A stretch of DNA of 64,000 nt from Castellaniella sp040276085 (GTDB taxonomy: Bacteria > Pseudomonadota > Gammaproteobacteria > Burkholderiales > Burkholderiaceae_B): positions 124,001 through 188,000 of the forward strand of contig NZ_JBELOK010000005.1 of NCBI RefSeq assembly GCF_040276085.1, written 5' to 3'. The translations under genes were made by a program, and so were the position numbers. The notes beneath the pieces were generated by a model. That model saw nothing but the letters and a program-made list of their open reading frames with translations, did no database searches and was not told the DNA's origin. Positions 9,555 through 17,778 of this stretch are shown in pieces. Each line of letters begins with the position of its first letter. The first letter of the stretch is position 1.

Positions 9555-10379
9555 TCACTCCCCTTTGGCCGTGGCCAAAATTTTTCGAGTCTTGTTTTTC
9601 CCATGCCGCAGCAACAGAATCTGCGCCAGGACAACCAGCATGATGGTGACTGTGAATACGATGGAACCGATCGCGTTGATCGTCGGGCTGACGCGTCCCT
9701 GCAAGGTCGTGAGGATGCTGACCGGAACCGTGGGATCCAGCCCCGACACGAACCAGGCAACGGCATACTCATCAAACGACACGGCCATGGTCACAAATAG
9801 CGCCGCACCGATGCTGGGCAGGGAAAAAGGCAGGATCACGTGCCATAACGCACGCCACTGGCTGGCGCCCAGATTCCAGGCTGCCGCCTCCATGTCGGCG
9901 GGCATCAGTGCCAGGCGCATCCGGATCACCGCCATCGCAAACGGGGCGCACATGACGATGTGACTGATCATGACCGCCTGGATATTGCCCGACAGACTGA
10001 CGCGCGACAGAAACGCCAGCATCGCCAGTCCCATGATGACCACCGGAATGGTCGGCGGCAGCAGCGCCAGCGTCAGATAGACCGATTTGCCGAAGAACCG
10101 ATAGCGATGATCGGTATATGCGGCGCAAAACCCAAGCGCGGTGGACACCACCGCAACGGTGAAACCGACTTTTGCGCTGTTTCCAAACGCCAGCCAGATA
10201 TCGGCGTCGGAGATAATGTCCCGATACCACTGAAAACTGAAATCGCCCAGGGGCAAGGTTGGAAAACGATCCGCGTTGAATGAAAAGACAAAGCTGGCCG
10301 CGATGGGGGTAAAGATGAATACGAATATCCCAAAGGCATAGCAATAAAGCGTCAGATTGATCCATCGGTTTTCGTTCAT
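9555..10379 (-). CDS. ABC transporter permease, PotC type
   Basis: 274-residue inner-membrane permease with about six transmembrane segments and a BPD_transp_1 domain. The EAA-type coupling loop is visible around residues 180-200 (EAAAWNLGASQWRA). The ATG overlaps the stop of the upstream permease by 4 nt, and the ATPase follows 4 nt downstream, so the operon is tightly coupled. A longer in-frame upstream extension belongs to another frame of the preceding gene and is not used. Confidence 0.9.
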   Translation of the reverse strand: MNENRWINLTLYCYAFGIFVFIFTPIAASFVFSFNADRFPTLPLGDFSFQWYRDIISDADIWLAFGNSAKVGFTVAVVSTALGFCAAYTDHRYRFFGKSVYLTLALLPPTIPVVIMGLAMLAFLSRVSLSGNIQAVMISHIVMCAPFAMAVIRMRLALMPADMEAAAWNLGASQWRALWHVILPFSLPSIGAALFVTMAVSFDEYAVAWFVSGLDPTVPVSILTTLQGRVSPTINAIGSIVFTVTIMLVVLAQILLLRHGKNKTRKILATAKGE

Positions 10380-11308
10380 TTCGGCCTCCGGTAGGCGAAC
10401 CAGATTGCCGCCAGGGCAACCGTCAGCAAAGTTACGACCATCGTCACCGCCACCACGGCCGCCTGTGGCCATTGCTGGCCGGACTTGACGGTGTCGATGA
10501 TCACGGTGCTCAGTACGGTTCTCAGGCCTCCTCCCAAATACAAAGGACTGACAAAATCGCCAAACGTCAGGATGAAACAGAACAGCGCCGCGATCATGAT
10601 GCCGATTCTGGCGGACGGGATGATGATGTGCCAGATCGTGCCAAGACGGCCACACCCCAGGTTATGGGACGCTTCCACCAGATTACGGTCCACGTAGATC
10701 AGGCTGAGCAACTGCAGCAAGGTCACCAGCGGCAGGCACAGGGTGGCATATCCGATCAAGGTGCCCCCCAGGGTATTGAGCATCGCCACCGGCGGCAGGG
10801 ATAGCCATTTCAGGAGCATATTGACAATCCCTGAATCCGCCAGGACGACCTGCCAGGCATACACACGCACCAGGTAACTGGTGAAAAACGGGATGATCAA
10901 CAACAGCAGTGCGAGCTGTCGTGCGGAACTCCGAAATTTGAAAGCGATTGCGTAGGCGCATGGAAAAGCAATCGCACTGATGACGACTGCGGTGAGAATC
11001 GCCATCCCGAAGGTCAGAGCGTATGCATCGTAAAAATAGCCGCGCGTATAGATGAATGCCCAATTGGCGAACGTAAAATCTGGCTTCAGTCGGAAGAACT
11101 CGACCGACCAGAAGGTAATGACCAGCAGGAACACTACCGGGAAGACCAGAAAGAGCAGTTGCCACACAAGCGGCGGCAGGCTCAGGGAAAAGGCATATAG
11201 CCTCTGTTTTGGAACGAAATGCCCGGCACGCGGCGACTTCCGTCGCAACTTGCGCGCGTCCGCCGCGGCGCCAGGGGATCGCATTGAACTCTGATGCGGG
11301 ATTATCAC
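10376..11308 (-). CDS. ABC transporter permease, PotB type
   Basis: 310-residue permease with six predicted membrane spans and a coupling loop (EASHNLGCGRLGT). I chose the GTG at 11308 because a perfect AGGAGG lies 5 nt upstream; the nearby in-frame ATGs (11335, and one eight codons into this protein) have no such site. The N-terminal ~45 residues are basic and hydrophilic before the first span. Partner of the PotC-type permease, with which it overlaps by 4 nt. Confidence 0.88.
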   Translation of the reverse strand: MIIPHQSSMRSPGAAADARKLRRKSPRAGHFVPKQRLYAFSLSLPPLVWQLLFLVFPVVFLLVITFWSVEFFRLKPDFTFANWAFIYTRGYFYDAYALTFGMAILTAVVISAIAFPCAYAIAFKFRSSARQLALLLLIIPFFTSYLVRVYAWQVVLADSGIVNMLLKWLSLPPVAMLNTLGGTLIGYATLCLPLVTLLQLLSLIYVDRNLVEASHNLGCGRLGTIWHIIIPSARIGIMIAALFCFILTFGDFVSPLYLGGGLRTVLSTVIIDTVKSGQQWPQAAVVAVTMVVTLLTVALAAIWFAYRRPK

Positions 11309-11458
11309 CGAAACCTCCTGTGCCACAAGGCCCAATCAGGCCCTTTGCGGGCTTTCTGCTTTTGAGCCAGGGGACCGACTCTGAAACCGCAAGCCGCTGA
11401 CCAGGCTCGTGCCCACCACAGTGCTGCATTGGGCACGACCAGCCTGGTCAGGGATTGC

Positions 11459-12595
11459 TCAAGCGCTCTTGTACTTCTGCCAGAAATTATTCCAGTCCTG
11501 CAGCGATTGCTTGACCGGAAGCTGCCGATCATGGATGCGACCTTCCCGGATGATGTTCATCACGTTGTACTCATCCATCAGCATGCCCCCACGTTCAGCC
11601 GCCACGTGATTGACCTTTGCCAGGAGTTTCCATCCCTCTTGATTCGGGATCAAGGCCGGGTAAGCCTTCATAGTCGCCGCCTTGACCTGCCCTTCCGGGG
11701 TGGACATATATTGCAGGAACTGGGTGGCCAATCCGACCTTCTGGCTGCCCTTGCCGATACACAGGCATTCGTCCCATTGCAGACCGCCTTCCTTGGGCAC
11801 GACAGTCTTGAACGAACCGCCATCCCGCGCCAGCAGGCCGGTAATCCAGTCGCCGATGCCCAGCATGGCGTGGACCTGCTCGGTTTTCAACGCTGAAAGC
11901 GTGCCGCCATAGCCGAAGAACCCAGCGATCTGCGGACGCAGGCTCATGGTTTTGTCCTGCACCTTTTGCCAGGCAGCGGCATCGATATCGTAAGGCTTGG
12001 AATTTCCGTTCAGCAGACTCATCTGACCGAGATTGGGCAGATGCCAGTCGAAATGCGCAACCTTGCCTTTGAGCTTCTTGTCCCAGAACATCTCGTAGGA
12101 GCTTGCCTGCTCGTCGGTAATATATTTGGTATTGAACGACACCCCCAGGAATCCGAAACGCATCAGCAACGCATACATGTCGTTCTCATGCCATAGCATG
12201 GGAAATCTACGAAATTCCGGAAAATAATCATTAAAGGGATAGTCCGCCGGATTCAGCTTTTCGATATAACCCGCGGTCCGTAGCTGCTGGACATATTCGC
12301 CGTCCGCGAGAATAACGTCGTAAGTACCCGGCGGCGACTGGGAGATCAGCGCCAGCATCTCGTCCCCGCCGGTATAGTATTTGGCGCGGATCTTGACGCC
12401 ATGCTTGTCCACAAAGTCCCCGACTACCTCGCGCTCGGCGAAGCCGTTCCAGGTCAGCATCGTCAACTGTTCCAGAGCCCACGCACTGCGTAGCGGAAGC
12501 GCGCTGGTGACGGCTGCGGCACCCACCAGCCCTCCGAGTTTCGTGACAAAACGCCGACGGGATGCAAAATCGCTGCGTTTCAAGGGAAGTTTCAT
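11459..12595 (-). CDS. ABC transporter periplasmic binding protein, PotD type, Tat signal
   Basis: 378-residue solute-binding protein of the PotD/family-1 type. The N-terminus has a twin-arginine export signal (S-R-R-R-F-V-T-K followed by a hydrophobic stretch and an AWA-like cleavage region near residue 40). The mature part starts LEQLTMLTWNGF, typical of polyamine-type binding proteins. ATG preceded by GAGGAGGAAT. First gene of the operon, 150 bp before potB. The operon's promoter element is shared with creatinine genes, so the ligand may be creatine, sarcosine, a guanidino compound or a polyamine; sequence alone does not decide. Confidence 0.85.
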   Translation of the reverse strand: MKLPLKRSDFASRRRFVTKLGGLVGAAAVTSALPLRSAWALEQLTMLTWNGFAEREVVGDFVDKHGVKIRAKYYTGGDEMLALISQSPPGTYDVILADGEYVQQLRTAGYIEKLNPADYPFNDYFPEFRRFPMLWHENDMYALLMRFGFLGVSFNTKYITDEQASSYEMFWDKKLKGKVAHFDWHLPNLGQMSLLNGNSKPYDIDAAAWQKVQDKTMSLRPQIAGFFGYGGTLSALKTEQVHAMLGIGDWITGLLARDGGSFKTVVPKEGGLQWDECLCIGKGSQKVGLATQFLQYMSTPEGQVKAATMKAYPALIPNQEGWKLLAKVNHVAAERGGMLMDEYNVMNIIREGRIHDRQLPVKQSLQDWNNFWQKYKSA

Positions 12596-12928
12596 GTTCC
12601 ATTCCTCCTCAGTCGTACCTGGCCATATCCGATATGAAATCCGATATTGATTAGCGCTATTGGAAACAACGAAAGGGACAGTCGCCCTTTCAGGATTTAC
12701 TTCCGTACAAATGTCATGCGCTGTGGGTTGGACAACGGGCCTGGCCATCACCAGGACACCTGAAAGCATCGAACCGGCACACCGCGAGGGAACCTGGGCC
12801 AGCCACTCCTTTGTCTCCGTCTTGTTTATGTCATTGTTTCAGGTTGCCTGTAATGACGATCCTACGGGTTCCGACCGTGGGGCTCATTGTTGGAAACGAC
12901 ATCAAATTGTCTGGAAGCGAACCAGTAC
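12596..12928. other. 333-bp intergenic region between alr and the ABC operon
   Basis: No convincing gene is visible. It contains the ABC operon promoter element (12858-12921, separate entry), an imperfect hairpin with arms GTCATT/AATGAC near 12831-12858, and a hairpin GAAAGGG(12671-12677)/CCCTTTC(12685-12691) in the presumed 5' leader. The implied leader is long, about 250 nt, so post-transcriptional control is possible. Confidence 0.6.
12858..12921 (-). promoter_or_regulatory. Regulated promoter of the PotD-type ABC operon
   Basis: Third copy of the island's shared element. Direct repeats GAAACGA (12893-12899) and GAAGCGA (12914-12920) are 21 bp apart, and a minus-strand -10-like TAGGAT (complement of 12859-12864) is at exactly the same distance as TAAGAT in the permease and creatinase promoters. 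Between the half-sites a conserved AATTG occurs, as in the creatinase copy. It lies just after the alr stop and about 265 bp upstream of the binding-protein ATG. Confidence 0.6.
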
Positions 12929-14041
12929 CTACCGAGTGCAACGTGGGACGCGATGCGTCAACCCTGCCAGCAGATCATTGGCAATCGTGCTGGATGACCA
13001 GGCAACCTCATCCACTGAAGGCCCGCCATCCCCCCACAAAACGACGGGCGACCCGACGTCCGCAGCGGGCACGGGATCCAAGTCCACGGACAGCATGTCC
13101 ATGGAAACCCGGCCCACCAGCCGGGTTCGCACGCCAGCCACCACCACCGGAGTACCGGTGATGGCGTGGCGGGGATAGCCATCCGCATAGCCGCAGGCAA
13201 CGATCCCCACCCGCATGTCGTGATCCGTGCGGAATGCGTGGCCGTAGCCGATCGCCTCGCCCGCCGGCAGCACATGGACACTGATCAGTTCGGAGCTCAG
13301 CGTCATGGCCGGACGCAGCCCCAGGGATTCGGCATCCCGGCCCATATAAGGGGACGCTCCATACAGACAAATCCCGGGCCGTGTCCATTGCTCATCCCCC
13401 GGGATCCGGGCAGCCAGGCCGGGTGCTAGAACCGCGGCCGAATTACAGACGCTGACTGGGCCAGGAAGCCCTGCCGTGACGCGGCTGAAACATTCCAGCT
13501 GCTCCCGCGTCACGGCCAGATCGTCATCGGCCCGGGCGAAATGCGTCATCTTGCCGACGGCCCCCAGCACGCCGGCCCTTTGCAACACCCGCGCGCGGTC
13601 GAATGCGGCGCGGTATTCCCCTGGCTGAAATCCCAGCCGATGCATGCCGGAATTGAGCATGATGTGAACATCGACGCCGACGCGGCCGGAATGCGCTGCC
13701 AGCATGTCCATTTGCGCATGGCTGTGCACCACCGTACTGATCGAGTGATGAGCCAGCACATTCAGATCCTGCGGCTTGAAGAAGCCTTCCAGAAGCAGGA
13801 TGGGCCGCCGCCAGCCCAGGTCGCGGCATCGCACCGCCTCGTCGAGATCGAGCAGGGCCAGACCATCAGCCGCAGCAAAGCCGCGCACAGCGGCTTCCAG
13901 GCCATGGCCGTAGGCGTTGGCCTTGACCACAGCCCAGATGCGCGCCGGCGCAGCCGTATCGTCCGCCAGACGGCGGGCCACACGGCTTAGATTGAGCGCC
14001 AGGGCCCCCGCATCAATCGTTGCCAGAATGGGACGCGACAC
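12929..14041 (-). CDS. alr: Alanine racemase family PLP enzyme
   Basis: 370-residue fold-type III PLP racemase. The PLP lysine is Lys40 (V-V-K-A-N-A-Y-G-H-G), the catalytic tyrosine is in A-I-G-Y-G-H, and G-R-V-S-M-D and C-G-Y-A-D-G-Y-P-R are conserved. The start is a GTG with GAGAGAGGG upstream; it lies 29 nt inside the end of dsdA, so they are coupled, and the longer upstream reading frame is only overlap with dsdA. Next to a D-serine ammonia-lyase it may racemise serine as well as, or instead of, alanine; this is inference. It may also simply be a catabolic (dadX-like) alanine racemase. Confidence 0.88.
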   Translation of the reverse strand: MSRPILATIDAGALALNLSRVARRLADDTAAPARIWAVVKANAYGHGLEAAVRGFAAADGLALLDLDEAVRCRDLGWRRPILLLEGFFKPQDLNVLAHHSISTVVHSHAQMDMLAAHSGRVGVDVHIMLNSGMHRLGFQPGEYRAAFDRARVLQRAGVLGAVGKMTHFARADDDLAVTREQLECFSRVTAGLPGPVSVCNSAAVLAPGLAARIPGDEQWTRPGICLYGASPYMGRDAESLGLRPAMTLSSELISVHVLPAGEAIGYGHAFRTDHDMRVGIVACGYADGYPRHAITGTPVVVAGVRTRLVGRVSMDMLSVDLDPVPAADVGSPVVLWGDGGPSVDEVAWSSSTIANDLLAGLTHRVPRCTR

Positions 14042-15344
14042 GACACCCTCTCTCGCGAAATTCCTGGCGGATGGCTTCTGGAACCAGCGACCCGCCGGTA
14101 CTCCAGATAACATGGCTTGCCTGATCCATGACAGATTCCAGGCCATGGCGCTGAAGATAAGCCCGACCCAGTGGCGAATCCAGGACCCACGCGGGCCCAC
14201 GCAAGCCGGTCGCCGCGGAAGGCTCCACATAGATATTCTCCGCGTTTTCCAGGCGCCAAGCGTCGCCATAGAAAATTGGCTCATCAGCCGTGAACACCCC
14301 CGACAGCAGGGGCTCGATCAACGGCGCAACCAGCGGCGAGGCCAGCCCCACCGCAAGGCCATCGGCCTCGGTGCGGTTGTCCAGCCCGACGTCGTAGACG
14401 GACACCGGGTGCCGTACGCCGCACGCCAACTGCACCAGCATGCAGGGGGATGCCGTCGGCTCGACGAAGAAGCCATGCACATGTCGGCCAAACAAACGTT
14501 TCAAGCCAAACAGGATGCCGCCCGGTGCTCCACCCACCCCGCACGGCAGATAGACGAACAGCGGATGATCAGCGTCGACCAACCGACCGGCCGCCCGCAA
14601 CTGCGTTTGCAACTCGCGCGCTGCCGCGGCATATCCCAGAAACAGGGCCTCGGAATGCTCGTCATCGACGAAATGCATCATGGGGTCGGCCTGTGCAATC
14701 GCCCGGCCGGCGGCCACTGCGGCCGCATAGTCGCCAGAGTGTTCCACGACATCGATCCCGTGCTTGCGCAAGCGTTGTTTCTTCCATTCCTTGGCATCTG
14801 CGGACATATGCACCACTGCGCGCAGACTCAGGCCCGCCCCGATCAGGCCGATGCCCAGGCCCAGGTTGCCAGTACTGCCGACCGCCAGAGTGTGGCGGCC
14901 CAGGATAGCTTGTCCTCGTGGACTGGCTAGTACACGGCGATCCGTATCGTCACGCAACAACCCCTCTTCGGTGCCGATCCGTTCGGCCAATGACAGCACT
15001 TCGTGAAAACCGCCTCGTGCTTTGACGGATCCCGCCACGGGCAAGGCATCATCCCGCTTGAGTAACCAGGCCCCGGCTGATTCGCCATGGAATATCAAAT
15101 CCCTGAAGCGAGGAATCGGCGTCAGGGGTGAATCCAGCTGGCCCGCATTGGCCCGCAATTCGGGGAATACTTGCTCCAACAGACCTGCGCAGCGAGCGAA
15201 TCGCGCTTCGGCCACAGCTGGATCCAAGGCAACGGCTGTCCCGTCGGATCCGGCATCGTAGCCCGGGTTTAGCCACAGCAAGGGCTGCCTCTGCATCACG
15301 CCCGCTGGCAGACTGGAATATCGGCTTGCTAGACTCTCGTTCAT
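14013..15344 (-). CDS. dsdA: D-serine ammonia-lyase (D-serine dehydratase)
   Basis: Converts D-serine to pyruvate and ammonia. The 443-residue fold-type II PLP enzyme has the cofactor lysine at Lys108 (G-S-V-K-A-R-G-G) and the phosphate-binding loop G-S-T-G-N-L-G. Length matches E. coli DsdA. Its ATG overlaps the folE2 stop by 4 nt and its 3' end overlaps alr. No dsdC/dsdX genes are next to it, unlike the classical dsd locus, suggesting recruitment into the C1/glycine island. Confidence 0.93.
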   Translation of the reverse strand: MNESLASRYSSLPAGVMQRQPLLWLNPGYDAGSDGTAVALDPAVAEARFARCAGLLEQVFPELRANAGQLDSPLTPIPRFRDLIFHGESAGAWLLKRDDALPVAGSVKARGGFHEVLSLAERIGTEEGLLRDDTDRRVLASPRGQAILGRHTLAVGSTGNLGLGIGLIGAGLSLRAVVHMSADAKEWKKQRLRKHGIDVVEHSGDYAAAVAAGRAIAQADPMMHFVDDEHSEALFLGYAAAARELQTQLRAAGRLVDADHPLFVYLPCGVGGAPGGILFGLKRLFGRHVHGFFVEPTASPCMLVQLACGVRHPVSVYDVGLDNRTEADGLAVGLASPLVAPLIEPLLSGVFTADEPIFYGDAWRLENAENIYVEPSAATGLRGPAWVLDSPLGRAYLQRHGLESVMDQASHVIWSTGGSLVPEAIRQEFRERGCRVASHSGND

Positions 15345-16162
15345 CGTTCGTTCCTGTTGTTCACCATGGCATAGGCCGAATGATTATGAATCGACTCGAA
15401 ATTCTCGGCCTCTACTTGATAGGATGCCACGCCGGGCAGCCGCCGCAACAGGACAGCCACATCACGCACCAGGTCTTCGACGAATTTTGGATTCTCGTAT
15501 GCCTGCTCGGTGACGAACTTTTCATCCTCACGCTTGAGCAGACCCCATAACTGCGAAGAGGCCTGCGCCTCCACACCGCGAATCAACACATCCAGATCCA
15601 CCGCCATGGGCGTTTCATAGTCGAGGGAAACCTGGACATGCGAGCGCTGGTTGTGTGCCCCGTACTCGGAAATCGCTTTAGAGCAGGGGCACAGGCTGGT
15701 CACAGGCACTTGGACCTGCTGCGAGAACCGGGTTGGCGCGCCCTGCGAGGCGTGGGCCACCCAGCTGACCTGGTAATCCATGAGACTGTGCAGGCCGGAC
15801 ACCGGGGCCGCCTTTTCCAGGAAATAGGGGAAGCGGGCGGCCACATCACAAATTTTTGCATCCAGCCGATCACATATGGCCCGTGCCATGCAGCAGAAGC
15901 CGTCCGGTGACATCGGTGTTTCGCGCCAGGCTTCCAGCACTTCGATGAATCGCGACATATGGGTGCCCTTATCCTCGGCTGGCAGCGCCACGGTCATCTC
16001 CCAATGTGCGACGACTTGCTGAGAAACGGTCGCGGAGACAAGCAACAGCATTGGATAACGAATCCCTCGTACACCGGCCCTCTGGATAGGAATCCCACGG
16101 GCATCCAGACTGCTTTGTATGTCCGGCATGGAAGTCGCGACGAGATCGAAAAGCGTATTCAT
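15341..16162 (-). CDS. folE2: GTP cyclohydrolase FolE2 (type IB)
   Basis: Makes 7,8-dihydroneopterin triphosphate, the first step of tetrahydrofolate synthesis. The 273-residue protein matches FolE2 (COG1469) with the conserved C-P-C-S-K motif, E-Y-G-A-H-N-Q-R and the H-N-H-S-A-Y/F block near the C-terminus. ATG preceded by GGGAGGTCC. Family members work with metals other than zinc. Placement upstream of dsdA-alr and downstream of creatinase suggests it raises THF supply when sarcosine is oxidised; inference. Confidence 0.92.
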   Translation of the reverse strand: MNTLFDLVATSMPDIQSSLDARGIPIQRAGVRGIRYPMLLLVSATVSQQVVAHWEMTVALPAEDKGTHMSRFIEVLEAWRETPMSPDGFCCMARAICDRLDAKICDVAARFPYFLEKAAPVSGLHSLMDYQVSWVAHASQGAPTRFSQQVQVPVTSLCPCSKAISEYGAHNQRSHVQVSLDYETPMAVDLDVLIRGVEAQASSQLWGLLKREDEKFVTEQAYENPKFVEDLVRDVAVLLRRLPGVASYQVEAENFESIHNHSAYAMVNNRNER

Positions 16163-16258
16163 GGACCTCCCGTACAACCGATCCTTTCCGGCCCCTACCG
16201 ATCGGAGGAGCTTCTTATGTTATGTATAGTGACACATCATGCAAATGCATCAGGCCAT

Positions 16259-16295
16259 GAAGTGCCGACCCCGAGCAAACCGGGATCGGCACTTC
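16259..16295 (-). terminator. Hairpin between creatinase and folE2
   Basis: Ten-bp perfect arms GAAGTGCCGA (16259-16268) and TCGGCACTTC (16286-16295) with a further 4-bp CCCG/CGGG inner stem after one mismatch. It lies just after the creatinase stop. No T-run follows on the minus strand, so it may be an attenuating or stabilising stem rather than a complete intrinsic terminator. Confidence 0.45.
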
Positions 16296-16308
16296 AGGCG
16301 ACAGCGGA

Positions 16309-17562
16309 TCAGCGCTTCACGATATTGTGCTCTGGACCATACGGGAACTTGGTAATATTCTCGGCCCCGTCAGCTGTCACGACCAGGATGTCATGTTCGC
16401 GATAGCCACCAGCGCCCGGCTGTCCTTCAGGCAGCATTAGCATCGGTTCCATCGAGACCACCATATTGGGCGTCAGCACGGTATCGATATCCTCGCGCAG
16501 TTCCAGCCCAGCCTCGCGCCCATAATAGTGGGACAGGACACCAAACGAATGGCCGTAGCCGAAGGTACGATACTTCAGCACGTCATAGCGATGGAAGATC
16601 TCGTTCAGCTCGGCCGCGATATCGCAGCATCGGGCACCCGGGCGGATCAGCTTCTGACCAGCCTCATGCACCTCGACGTTAATTTCCCAAATACGGCGGT
16701 GGGCATCCGAGCATTCCTCGGCAAACAGCGTGCGCTCCAGCGCCGTGTAGTAGCCGGAGATCATAGGAAAGCAATTCAGGCTCAGGATGTCGCCGCGCTG
16801 GATCCGGCGCGACGTAACCGGATTGTGGGCACCGTCGGTGTTGAGTCCCGACTGAAACCATGTCCATGTGTCCATCAGCTCGGCATCCGGATAGGTACGG
16901 GCGATCTCGCGCACCATCGCCTGCGTCGATGCCAGCGCCACTTCGTGCTCAGGCACGCCCACAGCGATGGCATCATGGCAGGCGGCCCCACCGATGTCCG
17001 CAATCCGGGCACCCTGTTTGATCAGGGCGATTTCCTCATCAGACTTGACCATCCGCAGCCGCATGCAGGCCTTGCCGATATCCACCAGCTCGCTGCCCGG
17101 GAGGGCGGCACGCAGCTTATCGAGGTTTTCTGCCGTGATGTGATCGAGTTCCACCCCGACCCGCTTCCTGCCCTTCAGCAGGGTCTGAGCCGCGTGGAAA
17201 TAGTTATCTCGCTGCCAATCCGTATAGACGATGTTATCGCCGAAGCTGCGGCGTGCCGGCTGGCCGGCATCAATATTGGCGCTGATGGTGGTGTGCTGGT
17301 CCTGTGTAAGCGCCAACCCATAAAAGCGTCCGAAGTGGCAAAATAGAAAATCGGCGTAGTAATTGATGTTGTGGTATGAAGTGAACAAGATGCCATCAAT
17401 ATCATTGCCAGCCATGTGTGCACGCACCGCATCGATGCGCCGCTGCATTTCAGCGGCCGAAAAGGTTGGCTTGGCATGCGTGCCGTTGGGAATCTGCAGC
17501 AGGCGCGTCTCGCGCATCTGCTGAGCTGCTGTGGCGGCGTTTGAAAATTGCAGGCTGCTCAT
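16309..17562 (-). CDS. Creatinase (creatine amidinohydrolase)
   Basis: Hydrolyses creatine to sarcosine and urea. The 417-residue protein has the creatinase N-domain and C-terminal pita-bread domain. Residues recalled as active-site in P. putida creatinase all occur at a constant offset of 14: His246 (A-H-N-P), Tyr272, Glu276, Arg349 and Glu372 (S-M-E-P-M), which argues for true creatinase rather than proline dipeptidase. It also lacks the full Asp/Asp/His/Glu/Glu metal set of aminopeptidase P. ATG preceded by GGAGATATCCCC. Divergent from the GlxA-type regulator at 17779. Confidence 0.95.
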   Translation of the reverse strand: MSSLQFSNAATAAQQMRETRLLQIPNGTHAKPTFSAAEMQRRIDAVRAHMAGNDIDGILFTSYHNINYYADFLFCHFGRFYGLALTQDQHTTISANIDAGQPARRSFGDNIVYTDWQRDNYFHAAQTLLKGRKRVGVELDHITAENLDKLRAALPGSELVDIGKACMRLRMVKSDEEIALIKQGARIADIGGAACHDAIAVGVPEHEVALASTQAMVREIARTYPDAELMDTWTWFQSGLNTDGAHNPVTSRRIQRGDILSLNCFPMISGYYTALERTLFAEECSDAHRRIWEINVEVHEAGQKLIRPGARCCDIAAELNEIFHRYDVLKYRTFGYGHSFGVLSHYYGREAGLELREDIDTVLTPNMVVSMEPMLMLPEGQPGAGGYREHDILVVTADGAENITKFPYGPEHNIVKR

Positions 17563-17629
17563 GGGGATATCTCCTGTGATTGGCATTGACTTTTGAAATG
17601 ACCACACGGTCATCCTTGTTCGTGCAGAC

Positions 17630-17693
17630 CATCTTAGAGACCCGATACACCCCACCTTTTTTCAGAAGCGACCTTTAATTGCCTGGAAACGAA
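17630..17693 (-). promoter_or_regulatory. Regulated promoter of creatinase
   Basis: Minus-strand -10-like TAAGAT (complement of 17631-17636) in a 12-bp block (17630-17641) identical to 8372-8383. Direct repeats GAAGCGA (17665-17671) and GAAACGA (17686-17692) are 21 bp apart at the same distance from the -10 as in the permease and ABC promoters. The intervening 14 bp are almost identical to the permease copy. It lies in the divergent region shared with the GlxA-type regulator gene, 86 bp before that gene's start. Confidence 0.72.
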
Positions 17694-17778
17694 GATTCTC
17701 ACCAAGCAAGACGAATCTATAGCAAACTCGGCACCACAGTTTGAAAGCAGAAGTACTCTTCAGACGGAGACAAGCAGG

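Noticed and set aside
8459..9775. Longer N-terminal forms of the ABC ATPase, binding protein (to 12769), alr (to 14284) and kup (to 34574)
   Set aside because: Extensions run through upstream genes or leaders, lack homology and ignore better ribosome sites.
12671..12691. Hairpin GAAAGGG/CCCTTTC as terminator of alr
   Set aside because: No T-run follows on the minus strand and it lies within the presumed leader of the ABC operon; function unclear.
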